From Metasolibacillus fluoroglycofenilyticus (lineage in GTDB: Bacteria > Bacillota > Bacilli > Bacillales_A > Planococcaceae), in NCBI RefSeq assembly GCF_003049645.1, contig NZ_PYWK01000008.1, positions 1-51,883 of the forward strand: 51,883 bases of DNA, in the 5' to 3' direction. Position numbers and translations under genes: made by a program. Below are positions 22,662-31,607 of this stretch, piece after piece; position 1 is the stretch's first letter; each line of letters opens with the position of its first letter. Below the pieces are notes generated by a model. The model worked only from the letters and a program-made list of their open reading frames with translations, ran no database searches and was not told the DNA's origin.

Positions 22662-23903
22662 TTAAGATACCCCAGAAAAATTGCCATCCTCAATAATAAT
22701 GCCGCTATCTTCATTCACTACTTCAGTATGAATTTGTCGTAAAACTTCGATTCCATCAAATAAAAAATGCTCTTCTACAATTTTTTTATTGCGGATTTTA
22801 TAATGGTTGATGCCACAAATTTCGATAAACTTTCCAGATGGTGCACCAAAATAACCTAATCCTTCATGTACACCTTGTAAGCGCCAGCGTACTGCCACAT
22901 CCCAATTAAAGTCGTTATCGCGTTTATTACATGTGATGCGTTCTAAAATTAGTTTGGCATTTGGTACAGATGCAAATAGGCTAATATACATACCTTGGAT
23001 TTCATTGAACCCTATTACATCTTTATTACATACATAGTGCACAACTGCATTTTCCTCATAACATTCACGTACAAAATTAATTGAGCGTCGATCCCAAATT
23101 CGATTAAACATGTAAAGCATGAAATTGCCTACTTCCCAATTTTTCAAATCTATATCTAATAATTTTGGTGGCAATCCCATTTCTGCTGTTTCCGGTAAAC
23201 CAAATTGAATTGGAGGTGCTAGATTAACTGAGCTTTTTGCAAATTTCTTGGCTACTTCTACAGGATCAATACCTAATTGTTGCACTAAATGATATGTATC
23301 CATTACGAGCCATTCTTCATAAATTTTATTATCCTTAATTAAGCAATCCGCGCTCGTTCTAAATATCACCTTTTTACCTGTAGCCTTGCCATAGGCACTA
23401 TCTCCAGCATTCGTTGCATAGGATTTTCCTCGATGCGATGTGAAAAAGCCATCTTCATCATTGCCAGACCACAAGACGCTCCAGCCTAATCCTTTACGGT
23501 CTGGGAATGCTTGCAGCGTTTGCAATGTACCCGAAATAACTTCGTTAATTCCATGTGAATTCACTAAACCTTTATGGACAGATATACTAGTACTGTATGT
23601 GTCATAAATAAGACCAATATCCTTCTCTTTCCAGATTTGTCTTGTAATTTTAACAATATAATCAACGATATTGTTGTACTCACTATTAAAACCTTTCATA
23701 CTCTGTTTCTTGATTTGATGGCTTTCTAGTGATATATAGTCTTCATCATCTCGATGGTCAATCATATTAACATCTGCCGTATTCGCATAATGAATGATAT
23801 GGTCATATTTTTTCTTCGTTGCAGGCATAGTTTCTTTCACATTCGACACCTCTTCTTTTTCCATTTGTTTTTCTAGCTGTTTATTTTCTTTTTCCATTTG
23901 CAT
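22662..23903 (-). CDS. protein with two SnoaL/NTF2-like domains
   Basis: 413 aa. The first ~35 residues are strongly charged (MQMEKENKQLEKQMEKEE) and probably flexible or coiled. A first SnoaL-like domain lies at about 80-210 (from IVDYIVKITRQIWKEKDI through SADCLIKDNKIYEEWLVMD). A second lies at about 255-390 (IWDRRSINFVRECYEENAVVHY through NHYKIRNKKIVEEHFLFDGIEVLRQ). Such alpha+beta barrels act as cyclases, isomerases or dehydratases, or simply bind ligands. It sits between the transporter permease and the aldehyde dehydrogenase in the same operon, so a role on the imported compound is likely. No specific reaction can be assigned. Confidence 0.75.
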   Translation of the reverse strand: MQMEKENKQLEKQMEKEEVSNVKETMPATKKKYDHIIHYANTADVNMIDHRDDEDYISLESHQIKKQSMKGFNSEYNNIVDYIVKITRQIWKEKDIGLIYDTYSTSISVHKGLVNSHGINEVISGTLQTLQAFPDRKGLGWSVLWSGNDEDGFFTSHRGKSYATNAGDSAYGKATGKKVIFRTSADCLIKDNKIYEEWLVMDTYHLVQQLGIDPVEVAKKFAKSSVNLAPPIQFGLPETAEMGLPPKLLDIDLKNWEVGNFMLYMFNRIWDRRSINFVRECYEENAVVHYVCNKDVIGFNEIQGMYISLFASVPNAKLILERITCNKRDNDFNWDVAVRWRLQGVHEGLGYFGAPSGKFIEICGINHYKIRNKKIVEEHFLFDGIEVLRQIHTEVVNEDSGIIIEDGNFSGVS

Positions 23904-23918
23904 ACCACACCTTTTTAT

Positions 23919-24767
23919 TTATTTAACACTTCCTGAAGTCATACCTTGTACAAACTGTTTTCTCACTAATAGCATGAAAATAACTGTTGGTAGCATGAAG
24001 ACAATTCCTGCAGCCGCCATTTGATTCCAAACAACACCTTTTTCTCCATTGAAGAATGATAATGCGATTGGTAAAGTAACAGCCTCTCTTTGTGTTAAAA
24101 TCAATGCAAACATAAACTCATTCCATGTAATAACAAAGCAGAAAACTGTGGCGGTAATAATTCCAGGTAGCGCGGTAGGTATCAGAATTTTGGTAATAAT
24201 CTGAAATCTATTCGCGCCATCAATCGATGCTGCCTCCTCCGTATCAATGGGAACGCGATCAATAAAGCCTTTGATTAACCAAATAGCATACGGGATTGTA
24301 TGTCCCAGATTAACAATGATAAGCGCGACTGTCGTATCAATTAAATTTAGGTTTCTGAAAATCAAGAATAATGGAATTAAATTCACCACTAGCGGAATAA
24401 ATTGTGTAGCTAAAATAGCAAACATAATTAATTGTTTTCCTTTAATTTCAAAGCGAGACAAACTATATGCCGCTAAAACACTTACTGGAATCGTAATAAT
24501 CAATGTAGCAAAGACAATCCATATACTGTTGAAATAGTACTTTCCTAAATTAAATTGTTGGCTAAATAAAAACTTAAAATTATCTAAAACTGGCTGAAAA
24601 AATATCGTAAAATTATATGAATCATTTTCTGTCTTAAAAGCTGTCATCACAATCCATAATATAGGTAAGAACAAGAAAATAAGCACAAGGCATACACCAA
24701 TATATCTAAGGAAATTCTTCATGTTGAACTTTTTTTGATTTGTCGATTTTACAACTGTCAACTCCAA
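23919..24767 (-). CDS. carbohydrate-type ABC transporter permease (MalG family)
   Basis: 282 aa with six predicted membrane segments (first at about 24-44) and the EAA loop EEAASIDGANRFQIITKILIPTALPGI (about 178-204) that docks to the ATPase. It starts ten bases inside the end of the partner permease, so the two are coupled. The C-terminus ends in MTSGSVK; GSVK is the common ending of MalG-like permeases. With the solute-binding protein and MsmX-type ATPase of the same operon it completes a CUT1 importer. Confidence 0.93.
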   Translation of the reverse strand: MELTVVKSTNQKKFNMKNFLRYIGVCLVLIFLFLPILWIVMTAFKTENDSYNFTIFFQPVLDNFKFLFSQQFNLGKYYFNSIWIVFATLIITIPVSVLAAYSLSRFEIKGKQLIMFAILATQFIPLVVNLIPLFLIFRNLNLIDTTVALIIVNLGHTIPYAIWLIKGFIDRVPIDTEEAASIDGANRFQIITKILIPTALPGIITATVFCFVITWNEFMFALILTQREAVTLPIALSFFNGEKGVVWNQMAAAGIVFMLPTVIFMLLVRKQFVQGMTSGSVK

Positions 24768-25636
24768 TCATCTCCTTTGCTTAGCTTTCTCATATAAATG
24801 ACTACAAAAATAATTGTAATCATTGCTAATATATAGCCTAGCGCTGACGAATACCCCATATCAAAGTATCTGAAAGCATTTTTATAAATGAAGAAATTCA
24901 ATACCTCTGTTGAGTTACCTGGTCCTCCTTGCGTTAAAGTGACAACAGGATCAAATACTTTTAGTGTGAACATTGTCATTAAAATAGAAGCAATTAAAAT
25001 AATAGGCTTCATTAATGGTAGTGTAATTTTGAAAATCGTTTGTACCCACGTTGCTCCATCTACTTTTGCTGCCTCATATACCTCTGTTGAAATACCGATT
25101 AATCCACTAATAAACATTAAGCTCATAAATGGTAGCCAAATCCATACTGTCACCGATATTAAAGCCAACAAAGAAGTGACACTACTGCCTAGCCAAACAA
25201 CATCACCTAAGAAGGGGAAAAATGTCCCCATAATTTTATGGAATAGGCCATATTCCGGGTTTAACATAAATCTCCATGAATAACCTACTAATGCTGGGCT
25301 GATTGCAAATGGAATAATAATAATCGCACGTACAAACTGCATAAACTTACCATCAGTGCTTAGTAACAGAGCAACAATAAAGCTTAACGTCAATGTAATT
25401 ACAACGGTACTAATTACAAAAATTAGTGTGATGATGACACTATTCCAAAAATATTTATCTGTAAACGCCCTCATATAGTTATCCAATCCAACAAAGTTAC
25501 CCATTTCAACGGATTTTTTCAAATCCCATTCATGAAGACTAATCCAAAATGAATTAAATAACGGATAAATTGTAATTAATAAGATAAGTAATAGTGCTGG
25601 AGCCAACAGTAAATATTTAAAAAGATTTTTATTCAT
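24758..25636 (-). CDS. carbohydrate-type ABC transporter permease (MalF/UgpA family)
   Basis: 292 aa, six membrane segments beginning YLLLAPALLLILLITIYPLF (about 8-27), the typical start of CUT1 permeases. The EAA loop is YEAAKVDGATWVQTIFKITLPLMKPII (about 187-213), and TQGGPGNSTEVLNFFIYK (about 234-251) is another family hallmark. It follows the solute-binding protein gene after a 124-base gap that contains an intercistronic hairpin. Confidence 0.93.
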   Translation of the reverse strand: MNKNLFKYLLLAPALLLILLITIYPLFNSFWISLHEWDLKKSVEMGNFVGLDNYMRAFTDKYFWNSVIITLIFVISTVVITLTLSFIVALLLSTDGKFMQFVRAIIIIPFAISPALVGYSWRFMLNPEYGLFHKIMGTFFPFLGDVVWLGSSVTSLLALISVTVWIWLPFMSLMFISGLIGISTEVYEAAKVDGATWVQTIFKITLPLMKPIILIASILMTMFTLKVFDPVVTLTQGGPGNSTEVLNFFIYKNAFRYFDMGYSSALGYILAMITIIFVVIYMRKLSKGDDWS

Positions 25637-25710
25637 CTTGTACCTCTTTTCTTATTTCATATGAACATCTACAGATTCATAAGAAATCGTTTGAATGAGA
25701 TGAAAATAGA

Positions 25711-25750
25711 CAAGTGTGCTAATATATTTTTAAGCTACTTAACACACTTG
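25711..25750 (-). other. intercistronic stem-loop after the solute-binding protein gene
   Basis: CAAGTGTG pairs with CACACTTG across a 24-base loop, followed on the minus strand by TCTATTTTCATC. Hairpins in this position often protect the upstream binding-protein message and reduce expression of the permeases. Partial terminator or mRNA stabiliser are both possible. Confidence 0.5.
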
Positions 25751-25760
25751 TACAGTTTTA

Positions 25761-27098
25761 CTATTCGTAATAACCAGCGCTTTGTAAAATGGCTTCAACT
25801 TGAGATGCAGCTTTATTTAATTCACTTTCTACAGATGCACCTGTAGCCATATTGGAAATAGCAGAGCTCAATGTATCTGCAATCTGTGACCATTCTGGAA
25901 TGTTTGGTAATGCTTTCGAATTTTCGAATCCTTCAGCTCCAACTTGATAGAAGTTGTTTGAAAGCTCATTTAATTTTGCATCCTTTAAATTATCAAGCTG
26001 TGTTACAACTGTTGATGCCTGCGATGGGTCAATTGTGTTTTCCCAAGTTTGCGTTACAATATCTAGCTCTTCTTCAGTAGACGAAATCCATTTTAAAACT
26101 TCCCAAGCAGCATCCTTATTTTTAGAGCCTTTTGTGATGGCTAATGGGAATGAGCTAATATTTGTTGATGTACCTTGACCATCCCATGTTGGTACTGGTG
26201 CATACTTTACATTTCCTACAACTTCAGGAGCGGATGCTTCAGCACTGTTAAATTCTGAGTACACCCACCACCAGCCAATCCAAATAGCACCGTCGCCTTG
26301 TTTAAAATGTGTGCGAGAATCCTGCTCTCCATAAGAAACAGAGCTAGCAGCAGCTACTTTATCTTTTACTAATAAATCTACGTATCTTTGAGTTGCTTCA
26401 ATTCCTTCTTGGTTATTGAAAATTGGCTTGTAGTTCTCATCAAAGATGTCGCCTTTATTGCCCCATAAATAAGATGTCCACATGAACAGGTTTTGTCCAT
26501 TGTTACCCGTTTTATAGTATGGAACAATGGCATCCATGCCTTCATTTTCTTTAATCGTTTGTGCTACTACATCAAATTCATCCCAAGTCGTTGGCACTTC
26601 TAAATTGTATTTCTTAAAAATATCATCACGGTAAAACATCATCTGTACATGTCCACGCACTGGGAAGCTATAGATGCTACCATCAAACGTAGATAAATCA
26701 ACTAACGATTTCGGCCATCTTCCTACATCAAAATTATCCTTTTGAATATAGCTATCTAAAGGCTCCAAAAATTGTGTAAGGGCGGGTCCCATAGAATCTA
26801 AAAATACAACTAAATCATATGCACCACCGTTAGAAATACCATCAGTCGTAATATTTTCTAGTAAGTTGTCATACGGTGTTTCTAAAAATTCAACTTTAAT
26901 ACCTGTCTCTTTTGTGAATTCCTCACTACGCGCTTTCCAAGCATTAAACTGACCAATATCACCAGCAGATAATAGCACTTTGACAGGCTTTGATGTATCA
27001 ACCTCACCCGAGCTTCCACCTGAACAGCCGCTAAGAACTAAGACTAAGACACTAACAAAAACCAATAAGAACTTACTTTTTTTCATAAATTTCTTCAT
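25761..27098 (-). CDS. ABC transporter solute-binding lipoprotein (family 1)
   Basis: 445 aa. Lipoprotein signal with the lipobox LSGC at residue 25 after a lysine-rich start and hydrophobic core. The mature protein has the MalE-type SBP_bac_1 pattern: LLSAGDIGQFNAWKARSEEFTKETGIKV near the start, YSFPVRGHVQMMFYRDDIFKKY (about 145-166), PTTWDEFDVVA, and the C-terminal SQVEAILQ. It would deliver ligand to the MalF/MalG-like permeases. An oligosaccharide, polyol or polyol derivative is the expected class, but binding-site residues do not reveal which. Confidence 0.92.
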   Translation of the reverse strand: MKKFMKKSKFLLVFVSVLVLVLSGCSGGSSGEVDTSKPVKVLLSAGDIGQFNAWKARSEEFTKETGIKVEFLETPYDNLLENITTDGISNGGAYDLVVFLDSMGPALTQFLEPLDSYIQKDNFDVGRWPKSLVDLSTFDGSIYSFPVRGHVQMMFYRDDIFKKYNLEVPTTWDEFDVVAQTIKENEGMDAIVPYYKTGNNGQNLFMWTSYLWGNKGDIFDENYKPIFNNQEGIEATQRYVDLLVKDKVAAASSVSYGEQDSRTHFKQGDGAIWIGWWWVYSEFNSAEASAPEVVGNVKYAPVPTWDGQGTSTNISSFPLAITKGSKNKDAAWEVLKWISSTEEELDIVTQTWENTIDPSQASTVVTQLDNLKDAKLNELSNNFYQVGAEGFENSKALPNIPEWSQIADTLSSAISNMATGASVESELNKAASQVEAILQSAGYYE

Positions 27099-27117
27099 CT
27101 AATTGCCCCCTAATTTA

Positions 27118-28401
27118 TCATTTTTCGAAAACGTCATTTGCAAAATCTAATAATAAATTAATATCTTCTTCTAAAACTGTGAGCTGTATAGAAAATTTCA
27201 AGTCTCGATGAACTATATTGGATGGTAGAGACACTGTTGGGAACCCCATGACATTAAATGGACTTGTACACCTAACAAGTAATTCTTCTACATCGTGTTG
27301 CTTTTGATTTAATGTAATCGTTGTAATGTCTAGCATAGGTGGAACAATCGGTAATGTCGGTGTTACAATCATGTCAACTTGTTTAAAATACTGAATAAAT
27401 TTCCGTGTCCATGCTTCTTTTATTTCTAAAGCTTCATTGTACAGATTATCTGTAATTTCTAAGCTCCGTTGTAATGTGTTCTTGATTGTTTGGGAAAGAT
27501 GTGGATTATCCCCCAGACCCTTCATATGTTCCCTGCCAAATTCCTTTGTACCAATCGTTCTAGTTACAGCTAATGTGTCTTGCAAAAAAGATGTATCTAG
27601 CTCAACTAGTTCAAATCCTAATTGCAGAAATTGTTGATAAACTTTCTCTAGTGAGTTGGCAACCTCTGCATCTAAGCATGTATCAAAATACCCTTTAGGA
27701 ATACCGATTTTTTTCACAGTTTTTATAGTATCCGTGCTAACCATATCAAGGCTCTGTAATACCTTTTTCAAATCGGCTATGTTTTTCGTCAATATGCCAA
27801 TATGATCTTGAGTCACAGATAGTGGTGTTACCCCATGTAAAAGCGCCCTTTTATATGGAGCCTTAAACCCTACAATTTCATTACATGCAGCAGGAATACG
27901 CGTGGAGCCTGATGTATCTGTTCCTATTGAAAATAAAGATACACCTTGGGCAACTGCTACTGCTGAACCACTGCTTGAACCGCCTGGAATAAAGGTTGGA
28001 TGCTGTGCATTCGTCACTGCACCAAACGAGGTACTTGGTAAAAGCACACTTGTTGCATATTCCGATAAATTGGTTTTTCCTAGACAGATTGCCCCTGCCC
28101 GTTCAAGTTTATCAAAAATAGAGGCATGCTCAGTTTTTTTCACAGCATTTGTTTCGAGTACACCATTTGTTGTTATGTACCCTCTTACATCAATACAATC
28201 TTTCACAGAAAACGGTACACCATACAATGGTTGATTGTCCTGCAAGGATTCTATTTCTTCGAGTGCTAACTCTTCCGTTATTTGAATAAAGCTATTGGCA
28301 TTTGGTTGCAAGTCATGAATTTTTTGAAAATAGGATTGAATGATTTCCCGTGGCTTAAATCGTTTGCTCTTATATCCATTTAATAAAGCTTGAATTGTCA
28401 T
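27118..28401 (-). CDS. amidase signature family protein
   Basis: 427 aa from ATG 28401 (GTG 28404 is possible, 7 bases from GGAG). An upstream frame to 28425 overlaps the aldolase gene. The Ser-cisSer-Lys triad is present: lysine in PFSVKDCIDVRG (about 69-80), GGSSSGSAVAVAQG (about 139-152), and the nucleophile serine in GTDTSGSTRIPA (about 158-169). The family hydrolyses amides, carbamates or ureido acids (for example AtzF, indoleacetamide hydrolase, GatA). The partner genes for GatCAB are absent, so a catabolic amidase is likely. It implies that the operon's substrate contains an amide bond. Confidence 0.9.
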   Translation of the reverse strand: MTIQALLNGYKSKRFKPREIIQSYFQKIHDLQPNANSFIQITEELALEEIESLQDNQPLYGVPFSVKDCIDVRGYITTNGVLETNAVKKTEHASIFDKLERAGAICLGKTNLSEYATSVLLPSTSFGAVTNAQHPTFIPGGSSSGSAVAVAQGVSLFSIGTDTSGSTRIPAACNEIVGFKAPYKRALLHGVTPLSVTQDHIGILTKNIADLKKVLQSLDMVSTDTIKTVKKIGIPKGYFDTCLDAEVANSLEKVYQQFLQLGFELVELDTSFLQDTLAVTRTIGTKEFGREHMKGLGDNPHLSQTIKNTLQRSLEITDNLYNEALEIKEAWTRKFIQYFKQVDMIVTPTLPIVPPMLDITTITLNQKQHDVEELLVRCTSPFNVMGFPTVSLPSNIVHRDLKFSIQLTVLEEDINLLLDFANDVFEK

Positions 28402-28408
28402 CACAATG

Positions 28409-29158
28409 TTACTCCATACTTGCAATATATCCCTGCAATGATTTCATTAAGTAATTTGTTCCTACTAAAACCACATAGCTAGCCCCTCTAGCTACTGCTT
28501 TTTGGGCTGCTTCTACATTTCCTGCAACTTCCCCAACTGCAACATTCGCTGCATTTGCCTTTTTATAAATTTCTTGCACCACATTCATAACATCTGGATG
28601 ATTTGAATTGTCCGTATATCCCATATCTACAGATAAATCTGTTAAACCAATAAAGATAAGGTCAATTCCTTCCACCTGTAAAATTTCATCCAAATTTTCA
28701 AATGACTCATATGTTTCAATATGAATTGCTATAAATGTCTCATTGTTGCATTCATCTAAATAACGCTGACCACTCAATAAGCCATATTTTGCTGCTCTAT
28801 GTGAATAAGCGACCCCTCTTTTACCTAAAGGAGGGTATTTCGCTTGCTGCACAATTTTTAATGCATCCTCTTTCGTATTAACCATCGGTACTTGAATCCC
28901 GCGAGCACCTCGGTCAAGCGCTTTTTGAATACTTGATTCATCGTATGAAACACGGACGATTGATAATAAATCTACCGCATCTGCTGTTCGAATGAGCTCC
29001 TCTAAATCTCTGTCACTAAAAGCACCGTGCTCATTATCCAAAACAATAAAATCGAAGCCCCCTAAACCACACATCTCAACTAACGCTGGGGCATATGTGC
29101 CAAGAAACATCCCATTTGAAATTTTATCTGTAGAGGTTAAATCATTTTTTGATTGCAT
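28409..29158 (-). CDS. HpcH/HpaI-family aldolase
   Basis: 249 aa. Class II, metal-dependent retro-aldol enzyme: FIVLDNEHGAFSDRDLEELIRTA with the catalytic His (about 34-56), ARGIQVPMVNTKEDA (about 84-98), PPLGKRGVAYSHRAAKYG (about 108-125), IHIETYESFENLDEI with the metal-binding Glu (about 144-158) and IGLTDLSVDMG with the second ligand Asp (about 169-179). Family members split 2-keto-4-hydroxy acids into pyruvate and an aldehyde. In this operon the released aldehyde could pass to the aldehyde dehydrogenase. Overlaps the amidase region by a few bases. Confidence 0.9.
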   Translation of the reverse strand: MQSKNDLTSTDKISNGMFLGTYAPALVEMCGLGGFDFIVLDNEHGAFSDRDLEELIRTADAVDLLSIVRVSYDESSIQKALDRGARGIQVPMVNTKEDALKIVQQAKYPPLGKRGVAYSHRAAKYGLLSGQRYLDECNNETFIAIHIETYESFENLDEILQVEGIDLIFIGLTDLSVDMGYTDNSNHPDVMNVVQEIYKKANAANVAVGEVAGNVEAAQKAVARGASYVVLVGTNYLMKSLQGYIASME

Positions 29159-29170
29159 CTATAACACTCC

Positions 29171-30262
29171 TTAAAAAATTCTTTGTTCTGTTTCCTCATC
29201 AAAATAATGGGCATTATCCATATTAATTTGGATAAAGATATTATCATCAATGTTAAATGTCTCAGCAGTACGCAACTTGGCAATCATGTCATGCCCATCT
29301 AAATCAAAATAAAGAATCGTTTCAGAGCCAAGCATTTCAGGCACTGTAATTCGAGCCTTATATGTTTTTTCATCTTGTACAGCCTCAAGGCTTTTGGAGA
29401 TGTCTTCAGGACGAATGCCAATGATAATTTTTTTATCTAAATAACCTTTGTCAATTAAAGTTTTTATACTTTGAGCAGAAGCTTTTAACATAATGTTGTC
29501 TACCTTTAAACCGTCATTTGTTACGACCCCCGTCAAAAAATTCATTGGTGGAGATCCAATAAAGCTAGCAACAAATGTATTTTGCGGTTTTTCATAAACT
29601 TCCGTTGGCGTACCAATCTGCATAATGCGTCCGCTTTTCATCACTACAATGCGTGATGCCATTGTCAGTGCTTCCGTTTGGTCATGCGTAACATAAATCG
29701 TTGTTGTTTGTAATCGTTTATGTAGCTTAATAATTTCCGCTCGCATATGCATTCGTAGTTTCGCATCTAAATTTGATAAAGGCTCATCCATTAAAAAAAC
29801 TTTGGCATCTCGAACGATGGCTCTGCCTAATGCAACTCGTTGCCGTTGTCCTCCAGATAAGGCTTTCGGCTTTTTATCCAAGTATTTTGTTAAATCTAGT
29901 ATTTCAGAAGCATTTTCTACTCTTTGGCGAATTTCTGCTTTATCCATTTTTCTTAATTTCAATCCAAATGCCATATTGTCATAAGTAGTCATATGAGGAT
30001 ACAAGGCATAGTTTTGAAACACCATCGCGATATCGCGGTCTTTTGGCTCAACATCGTTTACGCGGTCATTGCCAATGAGAAAATCACCCGATGAAATTTC
30101 CTCTAACCCCGCTATCATACGTAAAGTAGTAGATTTCCCACAGCCTGATGGTCCAACAAGCACAATAAATTCATGGTCTTTTACTTCTAAATTAAAATTC
30201 TCAACTGCATTTGTGCCGTCACTATATGTTTTATAAATATTTTTTAATGTTAAATCAGCCAT
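29171..30262 (-). CDS. ABC transporter ATP-binding protein, MsmX/UgpC type
   Basis: 363 aa. Walker [12 protein letters not shown] (about 37-47), signature [15 protein letters not shown] (about 135-149), Walker [13 protein letters not shown] (about 156-167), H-loop VTHDQTEA, then a C-terminal TOBE regulatory domain from about 240. Energises CUT1 sugar importers. Many Firmicutes use one shared MsmX for several importers; here a dedicated copy lies in the operon with its binding protein and permeases. AGGAGG precedes the ATG. Confidence 0.93.
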   Translation of the reverse strand: MADLTLKNIYKTYSDGTNAVENFNLEVKDHEFIVLVGPSGCGKSTTLRMIAGLEEISSGDFLIGNDRVNDVEPKDRDIAMVFQNYALYPHMTTYDNMAFGLKLRKMDKAEIRQRVENASEILDLTKYLDKKPKALSGGQRQRVALGRAIVRDAKVFLMDEPLSNLDAKLRMHMRAEIIKLHKRLQTTTIYVTHDQTEALTMASRIVVMKSGRIMQIGTPTEVYEKPQNTFVASFIGSPPMNFLTGVVTNDGLKVDNIMLKASAQSIKTLIDKGYLDKKIIIGIRPEDISKSLEAVQDEKTYKARITVPEMLGSETILYFDLDGHDMIAKLRTAETFNIDDNIFIQINMDNAHYFDEETEQRIF

Positions 30263-30280
30263 TTAAACCCTCCTGAACTT

Positions 30281-30970
30281 TTAAGAATTTGCTAACCAAT
30301 CTTTTACGATATTTGCGATTTTTTTGGGCTGTTCTAAGGTTGATAAATGTCCTGTTTCAGGTAGAATGACTAGCTTTGCATTAGCAATTTTCTCAGACAG
30401 ATAACGCGACATGGCAACTGGGCAAACTTGATCTTCTTCGCCTACAACAACTAATGTATTGCAAGAGATAGAGCTTAGAATAGTAGTTTGATTTTGCCTC
30501 GTTTGTACAGCATCCAATTGTTGCAAATAAACTTGTTGTCCAACTTCTAACGCCATATCTTGAACAGCAGAAAATAAAGAAGAATTAGTTGGAGCCAGTG
30601 CAGGTGCCCAGCACTCTGTTACAAAATTTTCAAAGCCTTGTGTTTCAATAAAATGTCGATTATTAGCCCAGCTTTTAAATTGATTTTCCGTTGGTGGAAA
30701 AGGATTGGTATTAAATAAAATCAGTTTTTCCACTCTCTTTGGAGCAATTGCAGCTACTTGAAGTGCTACAATTCCTCCTAAAGAGAGACCTGCCAATATA
30801 AATGGTCCTTCTATATGCTGTAAAACATCTTGTGCCATATCTTTAATCGTATTTTTTTCATTCAAATTAAAAATTATAGTTTCCCCTGAATAACCTAAAT
30901 ATTCAGTCATTTCGGACCATAATTTTTCTGTACAAAGCGTACCAGACAAATATACGATAGGAAGTGACAT
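30281..30970 (-). CDS. alpha/beta-fold hydrolase
   Basis: 229 aa. Nucleophile elbow GLSLGGIVAL (serine at about 63) following the PFILAG strand, acid residue expected in VVGEEDQVCPV (about 173-183), histidine in LPETGHLSTLEQP (about 202-214). Resembles 3-oxoadipate enol-lactonases, MenH-like and other small esterases. Its ATG overlaps the cupin gene stop (TAATG), indicating coupled translation. In the pathway it may open a lactone or hydrolyse an ester; the exact substrate is not evident. Confidence 0.85.
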   Translation of the reverse strand: MSLPIVYLSGTLCTEKLWSEMTEYLGYSGETIIFNLNEKNTIKDMAQDVLQHIEGPFILAGLSLGGIVALQVAAIAPKRVEKLILFNTNPFPPTENQFKSWANNRHFIETQGFENFVTECWAPALAPTNSSLFSAVQDMALEVGQQVYLQQLDAVQTRQNQTTILSSISCNTLVVVGEEDQVCPVAMSRYLSEKIANAKLVILPETGHLSTLEQPKKIANIVKDWLANS

Positions 30971-31590
30971 TATTTTTCTCCCATTTTTAAATTCTTAGCT
31001 ATTTTCTTTTCTAGCTCTTCAAAATTATCTGGTTTAATCATTTTTCCAAATTGATCTGCTTTAAAGCCATACTCTTCTGCCTTTTTAATTAATTCTTTAG
31101 GCCAGTATGGATCTTTTCCTTCAAATACTTCATGCTGCTCTAATACAGCAAAAATCCAAGATTCTTCCTCACTAATATTTTCAAAGCCTCGCCATAAGCC
31201 TGGTGGTAAAGAAATTAAATCCCATGGACCAATTATTGTTTCGCCTTGAATTTCATCTTCGCTATTTCCCCAATAGAAGCGCCACTGACCTGTTAGAGGT
31301 AAAAACGCTTCAATATAATCATGTGTATGGTAGGCTGGTCCATTTCCTTTTGGTGCTTTTACCATACCGATTTGGAAGCCATGTGGAGATGTAATTTTTG
31401 GGGAGAATTTATCATTTTCACTCGCTGTATCTCCGATTAGCGCGTAATTTATACGATTATGCCCTGGTAAAATGCTATCAATGAACATTAAAGGAATACC
31501 ATCTTTCTTAAGCTCATCAAAACGGATAACGAAATTGTTTTCCATTTCTTCATTTGAATAATTTGTTTTGAATTTTGGTTGAACTGTCAT
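30970..31590 (-). CDS. cupin-domain protein
   Basis: 206 aa. A single cupin barrel at about 65-155 with metal-ligand pattern GPAYHTHDYIEAFLPLTGQWRFYWG (His, His, Glu) and the second motif around IGPWDLISLPPGLWRGFEN. C-terminus is charged and helical (KAEEYGFKADQFGKMIKP...). It could be a dioxygenase, isomerase or binding protein. No closer family is recognised. Between the iron alcohol dehydrogenase (17 bases upstream) and the hydrolase (1-base overlap), so it is part of the pathway. Confidence 0.75.
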   Translation of the reverse strand: MTVQPKFKTNYSNEEMENNFVIRFDELKKDGIPLMFIDSILPGHNRINYALIGDTASENDKFSPKITSPHGFQIGMVKAPKGNGPAYHTHDYIEAFLPLTGQWRFYWGNSEDEIQGETIIGPWDLISLPPGLWRGFENISEEESWIFAVLEQHEVFEGKDPYWPKELIKKAEEYGFKADQFGKMIKPDNFEELEKKIAKNLKMGEK

Positions 31591-31607
31591 AAATAATCTC
31601 TCCTTAG

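Noticed and set aside
27118..28425. GatA subunit of the tRNA amidotransferase
   Set aside because: No gatB or gatC beside it, and it is embedded in a LacI-controlled catabolic operon.
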